Of a stretch of 9,275 nt of DNA, positions 5,120 to 9,275 are shown one piece after another. The translations under genes were made by a program, and so were the position numbers. The number at the start of each line of letters is the position of its first letter. Within the stretch, counting starts at the first letter, position 1. The notes under the pieces were generated by a model. The model was not told the origin of the DNA. It did not search any database and saw only the letters and a list, made by a program, of their open reading frames with translations. The stretch is from Rhodobacterales bacterium (GTDB lineage: Bacteria; Pseudomonadota; Alphaproteobacteria; Rhodobacterales; Rhodobacteraceae): positions 1-9,275 of the forward strand of contig JAACVA010000143.1 of assembly GCA_009992615.1 (NCBI GenBank), written 5' to 3'.

Positions 5120-6076
5120 ATGGTTGCAATATTCCTGAAAACCCTGCCGTTCTTTGCGCTGATTGCCCTCGGGTTCTGGGCCGGTCGCACGCGGTTCTTT
5201 ACCGCCGAAGCGACGGCATATCTGACCAAGTTCGTTTTCTACTTTGCCTTGTCGGCCATGCTGTTCCGGTTTGCGGCCAACCTTTCGTTCTGGTCGGTGC
5301 TGGATACCGATCTGATGCTGGCCTACCTTGCGGCGACGCTGGCGATTTACCTGTTGGCCACGGCTGTTGCCTTTGCGCGGGGCATTGGTGTGGAACAGGC
5401 GGCAATCGAGGCGCAATGCGCGGTGATCGGCAATGTCGGTTTTTTGGGTGTGCCGATGTTGGTGCTGTTGCTGGGCGAGGCGGCGATCGGGCCGGTGATG
5501 CTGATCCTGGCGGTTGATCTGATTGTCTTTGGCAGCCTTGTGGTGATCCTGATCACCGGGGCGCGCGATGGTCGGCTGGCCTTTGGCGTGTTGCGCACCG
5601 TGGGGTTGGGCCTGATGCGCAACCCGATGATCGTGTCGATTGCTTTGGGGTTTTCCTGGGCGGCTCTGGAATGGCCGATTCCGGCGCCGATGAACGAGTT
5701 TCTGGCGATTCTCGGCGGTGCCGCCACACCTGGTGCGTTGTTTGCCATTGGTGCCAGTCTGGCCGGAAAATCGGCCGAGCGGTTGCGCGTTGCCGGTTGG
5801 CTGTCGTTCTGCAAACTGGTTCTGCACCCTGCGGCTGTGGCGGTGATGGTGCTGTTCGTGCTGCCGGTCGACCCCTACACCGCCGGGGTGATGATTGCCG
5901 CTTCGGCGCTGCCGGTGGCGGGCAACGTGTATATCATCGCCCAGCATTACGGGGTGGCGCCCCACCGGGTGTCGGCATCGATTTTGATTTCGACGGCATT
6001 TTCGGTGGTTACTGTTTCGCTGGTGATCGCCTGGATCCTTGAGGGCGGTGTTGTCACTTGGGGCCTGCCGCGATAG
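5120..6076 (+). CDS. AEC (auxin efflux carrier) family transporter
   Basis: The 318-aa protein is hydrophobic throughout, with about ten predicted membrane helices and a short central loop (about 146-165). This fits the inner-membrane AEC permease family, the group that includes plant PIN-like proteins and bacterial MdcF. Matching segments include GNVGFLGVPML (104-114), NPMIVSIALG (168-177), PGALFAIGASLA (204-215) and the C-terminal ASALPVAGNVYIIAQHYG (261-278). Bacterial members are proposed to move organic acids or amino acids; the substrate here cannot be told. The start is the ATG at 5120 with only a weak GAAG upstream; a nearby ATG at 5099 stops after three codons. It follows mbfA by 94 nt, including the repeat element, and precedes fghA by 28 nt, so it may be the first gene of the fghA operon. 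Confidence 0.9.
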   Translation: MVAIFLKTLPFFALIALGFWAGRTRFFTAEATAYLTKFVFYFALSAMLFRFAANLSFWSVLDTDLMLAYLAATLAIYLLATAVAFARGIGVEQAAIEAQCAVIGNVGFLGVPMLVLLLGEAAIGPVMLILAVDLIVFGSLVVILITGARDGRLAFGVLRTVGLGLMRNPMIVSIALGFSWAALEWPIPAPMNEFLAILGGAATPGALFAIGASLAGKSAERLRVAGWLSFCKLVLHPAAVAVMVLFVLPVDPYTAGVMIAASALPVAGNVYIIAQHYGVAPHRVSASILISTAFSVVTVSLVIAWILEGGVVTWGLPR

Positions 6077-6104
6077 CCATGGCGCAACGTGAAGGGGTGC
6101 CGCG

Positions 6105-6932
6105 ATGAAGACGATTTCCGAGAATGCCTGTTTCGGCGGGGTGCAGGGCGTGTACAGCCACGCGTCATCCGCCTGTGGCGGCGAGATGACCTTTGGTCTG
6201 TTCCTGCCGCCCCAGGCGAAACGCGGCCCCGTCCCGGTCCTGTGGTTTCTGTCGGGCCTTACCTGCACCCATGAGAACGCCATGGTCAAGGCGGGCGCCC
6301 AGGCCCATGCGGCTGCCAACGGCATCGCTCTGGTGTTCCCAGATACCTCGCCGCGCGGCGAGGACGTGCCCAATGACCCAGCTTTCGACATGGGGCAGGG
6401 TGCCGGGTTCTATCTGAACGCGACCGAGGCGACTTGGGCGCCGCAGTTCCGCATGTGGGATTACATCGACGCCGATCTGCCGGCCGCCCTGGCCGACCAG
6501 CCTTTGGATTTCGCGCGGCAAGCGATCACCGGTCATTCGATGGGCGGCCATGGCGCGCTGACTCTGGCGATGGGCCTGCCGGGGCGCTTTGCAAGCGTTT
6601 CGGCGTTCTCACCGATCTGCAATCCGATGGCCAGCGATTGGGGCCGCCCACAGCTGACCGCCTATCTGGGCGCAGATGAGGCCGCTTGGCGCGCCCATGA
6701 CGCCAGCCTGTTGATGGCCCAAGCGGGTTTCGATGGCCCGGTTCTAATTGACACCGGCACCGATGATCCGTTTCTTGACAAGCTGCGCCCCGAAACAATG
6801 GCCGATGCTATGGTGGCGCGGCGCCAGCAGGGCACGTTCCGGATGCAACCCGGCTATGACCACAGCTATTTTTTCGTTGCCACCTTCATGGCCGATCACA
6901 TCGCCTTTCATGCCGGGGCGCTGTGCCAATGA
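6105..6932 (+). CDS. fghA: S-formylglutathione hydrolase (esterase D family)
   Basis: FghA hydrolyses S-formylglutathione to formate and glutathione (EC 3.1.2.12), the second step of glutathione-dependent formaldehyde oxidation in the cytoplasm. The 275-aa alpha/beta-hydrolase is full length. It shows the family signature LSGLTCTHEN (49-58), an SPRGEDVPND segment (82-91), the nucleophile elbow GHSMGGHG (143-150, Ser145), the acid in TDDPFLD (Asp221) and the catalytic histidine in YDHSYFF (His253). GAAGGGG at 6091-6097 is a good ribosome binding site seven nt before the ATG. The partner alcohol dehydrogenase (FlhA/AdhC type) and any Gfa-like protein are not in this window. The stop overlaps the start of the next gene in ATGA (6929-6932), so downstream translation is probably coupled. 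Confidence 0.95.
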   Translation: MKTISENACFGGVQGVYSHASSACGGEMTFGLFLPPQAKRGPVPVLWFLSGLTCTHENAMVKAGAQAHAAANGIALVFPDTSPRGEDVPNDPAFDMGQGAGFYLNATEATWAPQFRMWDYIDADLPAALADQPLDFARQAITGHSMGGHGALTLAMGLPGRFASVSAFSPICNPMASDWGRPQLTAYLGADEAAWRAHDASLLMAQAGFDGPVLIDTGTDDPFLDKLRPETMADAMVARRQQGTFRMQPGYDHSYFFVATFMADHIAFHAGALCQ

Positions 6933-7381
6933 TCTATGTCGATGCCGATGCCTGCCCCGTCAAGGCCGAGGCCGAGGTGGTGGCAACCCGCCTGAACACC
7001 AAAATGTATCTGGTTTGCAACGGCGGGCTGCGCCCGTCGCGCAACCCTTTCGTGGAACTGGTGATCGTGCCCGACGGGCCTGATGTGGCCGATATGTGGA
7101 TCGCCGAGCGTGCGACGCGTGGCGACGTGGTGGTGACGGGTGACATTCCCTTGGCGGCCCGCGCCATCGAAAATGGCGCCCGCGTGATCAAGCACAATGG
7201 CGACGCCCTGACCCGCGCCAATATCGGCACGATCCTGGCCACCCGCGATCTGATGACCGATTTGCGCGCCGCCGATCCGTTCCGCCAGGGCAGCGGGCGG
7301 GCCTTTACAAAGGCGGACCGGTCGCGTTTCCTGGATGGGCTGGACCGTGCGATCCGGGCAGCGGAAAAGGATTTGGCATGA
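6929..7381 (+). CDS. YaiI/YqxD family (DUF188, UPF0178) protein
   Basis: The 150-aa protein opens with the family hallmark MIYVDADACPVK (Asp5, Asp7) and has GPDVADMWIAERA (50-62), VVVTGDIPLA (67-76) and a C-terminal DPFRQ...F..ADRSRFLDGLDR region. The fold is considered related to PIN/NYN-like nucleases and the acidic residues could bind metal, but the biochemical function of the family is not established. I chose ATG 6929 over a GTG at 6923 because it forms the ATGA overlap with the fghA stop, the pattern repeated at the next two junctions, and matches the usual N-terminus. The length is typical of the family. It ends in another ATGA overlap with the HAD gene. The family is widespread and is not known to work in formaldehyde metabolism, so its place here is unexplained. 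Confidence 0.93.
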   Translation: MIYVDADACPVKAEAEVVATRLNTKMYLVCNGGLRPSRNPFVELVIVPDGPDVADMWIAERATRGDVVVTGDIPLAARAIENGARVIKHNGDALTRANIGTILATRDLMTDLRAADPFRQGSGRAFTKADRSRFLDGLDRAIRAAEKDLA

Positions 7382-7998
7382 CCCTTCAGGCGGTGATCTT
7401 CGACATCGGCAACGTTCTGATCGAATGGCAGCCCGAACGCTACTATGACCGGATCATCGGCCCCGACCGGCGCCGCGCAATGTTTGCCGAGGTCGATCTG
7501 CACGCGATGAATGATCGGGTGGATCGGGGCGCAGATTTCCGCGCGACGATCTATGACATGGCCGAAGCCCATCCCGACTGGCGCGCCGAAATCCGCGCCT
7601 GGCATGACCACTGGCTTGAGCTTGCCTGCCCGGTCATTCCCCATTCGGTGCGCCTGATGCGGGCCTTGCAGGCAAAGCGGGTGCCGGTGTTCGCGCTGAC
7701 CAATTTTGGCGTCGACAGCTTTGCTCTGGCCAAGACAGCCTATGATTTTCTGGCCGATTTCGACCGGGCCTATGTGTCGGGGCACATGCAGGTGATCAAA
7801 CCCGAGGCGCGGATTTACCAGATGGTGGAACAGGAGTGCGGCCTTGATCCGGCGGCGCTGCTGTTCACCGACGACCGGACCGACAACATTGCCGTGGCCG
7901 CCGCCCGTGGATGGCAGACCCACCATTTCACCGGGCCCGAGGGCTGGGCCGACCGTTTGGTTGCCGCAGGGCTGCTGACCCCGGATGAGGCGGCATGA
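7378..7998 (+). CDS. HAD-family hydrolase (YihX-like, subfamily IA)
   Basis: The 206-aa protein is a haloacid dehalogenase-superfamily phosphatase. Motif I is IFDIGNVL (7-14, nucleophile Asp9); as in YihX-type members, the second Asp of the classical DxD is replaced (DxGN). Motif II is ALTNFG (106-111, Thr108/Asn109), motif III the lysine in VIKPEARIY (Lys141), and motif IV LFTDDRTDN (162-170, Asp165/Asp166). A small helical cap lies at about 20-85. The product is cytoplasmic. E. coli YihX is an alpha-glucose-1-phosphatase, but substrate ranges in this group are broad and none can be assigned here. Both ends sit in ATGA overlaps (7378-7381 and 7995-7998), implying translational coupling with the DUF188 and cyclodeaminase-like genes. 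Confidence 0.93.
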   Translation: MTLQAVIFDIGNVLIEWQPERYYDRIIGPDRRRAMFAEVDLHAMNDRVDRGADFRATIYDMAEAHPDWRAEIRAWHDHWLELACPVIPHSVRLMRALQAKRVPVFALTNFGVDSFALAKTAYDFLADFDRAYVSGHMQVIKPEARIYQMVEQECGLDPAALLFTDDRTDNIAVAAARGWQTHHFTGPEGWADRLVAAGLLTPDEAA

Positions 7999-8900
7999 GC
8001 TTTGTCACAGTCACATTTGCCCAGGGCGACAGCGCGCTGGACTGGCTGGTGTTGACCGATGCGCTGGCCGCCGGGCACCGCCTGCCAAAGGCGCAGATCA
8101 AGGACAGCTTCCTGTATCGCGGCAAGGATACCGTGCTGTCGCGTGCCGCATGGATTGACGGCTTGGGCATCGCGGTAAAAACCGCGACGATCTTTCCGGG
8201 CCAGGATCCGATGGTGAACGGCGCGGTGAACCTGTATTCCGACACCGACGGCACCCTTTCCGCGCTGATTGATTTCCACCTCGTGACCAAGTGGAAGACG
8301 GCGGGCGACAGCCTGCTGGCCGCGCGCCACCTGGCCCGACCCGACAGCGAACGCATCCTGATACTTGGCGCGGGCAACCAGGCCCGATGCACCCGGGCGG
8401 CCTATGGTGCGCTGTTCCCGAAGGCGCGGTTCACGGTGTGGAACCGCACCGCTGAAAATGGCCGCGCCATGGAGAACGACCGCACCACCGCCACCGATGA
8501 CCTGCCCGGCGCAGTCAATGCCGCCGACATCATCATCGGCACGACCATGGCCACCGAACCCGTCCTGCGCGGCGACTGGCTGCGCCCGGGCCAGCATGTC
8601 GATTTGATCGGCGCCTATCGCCCCGATATGCGCGAGGCCGACGATACCGCGCTGATCCGCGCCACGATCTTCGTCGACAGCCGTGACACCACACTGGATC
8701 ATATAGGCGAGCTGAAAATTCCCCTCACCGCCGGCACCATCGCGCAGAGCGACATCCGCGCCGATTTCTACGATCTTGCCGGCGGCACCTTCCGGCGTGA
8801 TACGCCCGCCCAGATCACTCTGTTCAAGAACGGCGGCGGCGCGCATCTCGATCTGATGACGGCGGCGCATATCCTTGAGCAGGTCAATGCGCATGGCTGA
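7995..8900 (+). CDS. Ornithine cyclodeaminase / mu-crystallin family protein
   Basis: The 301-aa protein belongs to the NAD(P)-dependent ornithine cyclodeaminase/mu-crystallin family, which also includes ketimine (pyrroline-2-carboxylate) reductases and lysine cyclodeaminases. A Rossmann motif ILILGAGNQA (121-130) follows the substrate domain, which has the conserved lysine in AVKTATIFPG (Lys62). Further family segments are HVDLIGAYRPDMREADD (201-217), RADFYDLAGG (255-264) and FKNGGGAHLDLMTA (277-290). At the position of the conserved substrate-binding arginine (TAxRTAA in typical members) this protein has TKWKTAGDS, that is Lys101. Length is slightly below the usual 310-350 aa. The start overlaps the HAD stop in ATGA. 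It is the last gene of the coupled set, 120 nt before the phosphoesterase. The exact reaction cannot be predicted. Confidence 0.92.
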   Translation: MSFVTVTFAQGDSALDWLVLTDALAAGHRLPKAQIKDSFLYRGKDTVLSRAAWIDGLGIAVKTATIFPGQDPMVNGAVNLYSDTDGTLSALIDFHLVTKWKTAGDSLLAARHLARPDSERILILGAGNQARCTRAAYGALFPKARFTVWNRTAENGRAMENDRTTATDDLPGAVNAADIIIGTTMATEPVLRGDWLRPGQHVDLIGAYRPDMREADDTALIRATIFVDSRDTTLDHIGELKIPLTAGTIAQSDIRADFYDLAGGTFRRDTPAQITLFKNGGGAHLDLMTAAHILEQVNAHG

Positions 8901-8905
8901 GCCAC

Positions 8906-8939
8906 GTCTCTTTCTTGCTGAAAATACCTCCGCCGGAGG
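8906..8939 (-). repeat. Intergenic hairpin-TATTTT repeat element, copy B
   Basis: Read on the minus strand, CCTCC-GGC-GGAGG (8935-8939 with 8927-8931) is followed by TATTTT and a purine-rich AAGAAAGAGA. It is the counterpart of copy A at 5043-5076, inverted, with 23 of 34 identical positions. It starts directly after the cyclodeaminase-like gene but in the opposite orientation, so its T-run would serve minus-strand transcripts. Its 5-bp stem is perfect. Confidence 0.5.
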
Positions 8940-8969
8940 CATTGAATGTTTTCCGGGCGATGACTTGGA

Positions 8970-8986
8970 CCGGACCGGCCGTCCGG
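8970..8986. terminator. GC-rich hairpin before the phosphoesterase gene
   Basis: CCGGAC (8970-8975) and GTCCGG (8981-8986) form a perfect 6-bp stem around CGGCC. It lies 70 nt after the last gene of the coupled operon and 35 nt before the phosphoesterase ATG. No T-tract follows, so it may be a weak or factor-dependent terminator or a binding dyad. Confidence 0.35.
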
Positions 8987-9020
8987 AGATCCTGCGTGAA
9001 ACCCGAACAAAGGCCCAACG

Positions 9021-9275
9021 ATGATCCTTTATGCCATTGGTGACATTCACGGACAGTTTGACATGCTGCGCGCCGCACACGACCGGATTGTTGCGGACCG
9101 GGCGCGCCATGGTGGCAACGATGCGCCGGTGATCCACCTCGGTGATCTGCCCGATCGAGGGCCGGACACCCGCGCGGTGATTCAGCACCTTATCGACGGA
9201 ATTGCGGTGGGCGAACCCTGGATCGTGCTGAAGGGCAACCATGACCGGATGTTCCAGCGCTATCTCGAAGATCGC
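9021..9275 (+). CDS. Metallophosphoesterase (PPP-type serine/threonine phosphatase-like), N-terminal part
   Basis: An ATG at 9021 opens a frame of 85 codons that runs off the right edge, so the C-terminus is missing. The three N-terminal signatures of calcineurin-like metallophosphoesterases are present: GDIHG (7-11, Asp8 and His10), GDLPDRGPD (41-49, Asp42 and Arg46) and GNHDRM (72-77, Asn73 and His74). These bind the two metal ions and the phosphate. The DRGPD form points to the PPP branch (protein phosphatase or ApaH-like diadenosine tetraphosphatase) rather than UDP-sugar or cyclic-nucleotide enzymes. In motif II a Pro occupies the place of the usual Val before DRG, a mild deviation. AAAGG at 9010-9014 serves as ribosome binding site. 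The gap of 120 nt to the cyclodeaminase-like gene suggests a separate transcription unit or loosely attached operon member. Confidence 0.9.
   Translation, partial: MILYAIGDIHGQFDMLRAAHDRIVADRARHGGNDAPVIHLGDLPDRGPDTRAVIQHLIDGIAVGEPWIVLKGNHDRMFQRYLEDR

Noticed and set aside
4018..5229. Long minus-strand open frame of about 400 codons.
   Set aside because: It is antisense to mbfA and the AEC gene, with Arg/Gly/Gln-rich low-complexity composition typical of shadows in GC-rich DNA.
4934..6391. Minus-strand open frame of 485 codons rich in His, Arg and Gln.
   Set aside because: Antisense shadow of the AEC and fghA genes; the composition is unlike a real protein.
8893..9024. A 43-codon plus-strand frame overlapping the cyclodeaminase-like gene end and meeting the phosphoesterase start in an ATGA overlap.
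   Set aside because: It would extend the chain of ATGA overlaps, but only about half of its third codon positions are G/C, well below the neighbours. It has no good ribosome binding site and is largely made of the repeat element and a hairpin. Most likely chance.
7815..9242. Minus-strand open frame of 475 codons.
   Set aside because: It covers the HAD, cyclodeaminase-like and phosphoesterase genes, all clearly coded on the plus strand.
1..9275. CRISPR array, transposon ends, prophage genes, toxin-antitoxin or defence systems.
   Set aside because: No regularly spaced repeats, transposase, integrase or phage structural protein was seen, and the NYN-LOTUS gene alone does not make a defence island.

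Overview
The window looks like ordinary chromosome from an alphaproteobacterium of the Rhodobacterales (Rhodobacter/Roseobacter group). This rests on the GC-rich coding sequence with GC-rich third codon positions, an MbfA-type iron exporter preceded by an Irr/ICE-like palindrome, a small 'IWDLQD' hypothetical protein of a type I associate with this order, and two copies of a short hairpin-plus-TATTTT intergenic element of a kind I recall from this order. The species cannot be named from the sequence. I see no phage, transposase, CRISPR array, rRNA or tRNA.

Layout. Positions 1-696 hold two minus-strand genes: the N-terminus of an M17-like leucyl aminopeptidase running off the left edge (1-222) and a 130-aa hypothetical protein (304-696). 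A beta-carbonic anhydrase runs away from them on the plus strand (835-1482). A 65-residue minus-strand ORF with its own ribosome binding site (1600-1797) converges on it. Next come about 725 bases (1798-2522) without a credible gene. This stretch holds a perfect 10-bp hairpin, several smaller and partly competing hairpins, an AT-rich patch, and a promoter candidate for the next gene.

Positions 2523-5025 carry a NYN-domain/LOTUS putative ribonuclease (+), a TetR/AcrR regulator (-) whose stop codon shares a CTAG with that of the NYN gene, and, divergent from the regulator, mbfA (+). MbfA is a ferritin-like domain fused to a VIT1-type membrane domain. The 17-bp palindrome ATTAGAACCGTTCTAAT lies just upstream of mbfA over its predicted -10 region and matches the Irr iron-control element. 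This is the best regulatory signal in the window.

Positions 5120-9275 are all plus strand: an AEC-family permease, then the tightly packed set fghA (S-formylglutathione hydrolase), a YaiI/YqxD (DUF188) protein, a HAD phosphatase and an ornithine cyclodeaminase/mu-crystallin family protein. Each of the last three starts in a 4-nt ATGA overlap with the gene before it, so the set looks like one translationally coupled operon. After a 120-base gap with a repeat element and a hairpin, a metallophosphoesterase gene begins at 9021 and runs off the right edge.

Functionally the window mixes housekeeping and stress roles: CO2/bicarbonate exchange, iron efflux and peroxide protection, and glutathione-dependent formaldehyde detoxification. 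I found no obvious new multi-gene system. The best leads are the Irr-box/TetR arrangement at mbfA, the unexplained structured gap at 1798-2522, the 65-aa ORF, the repeated hairpin element, and the coupled fghA operon with an unusual ornithine-cyclodeaminase-like member.
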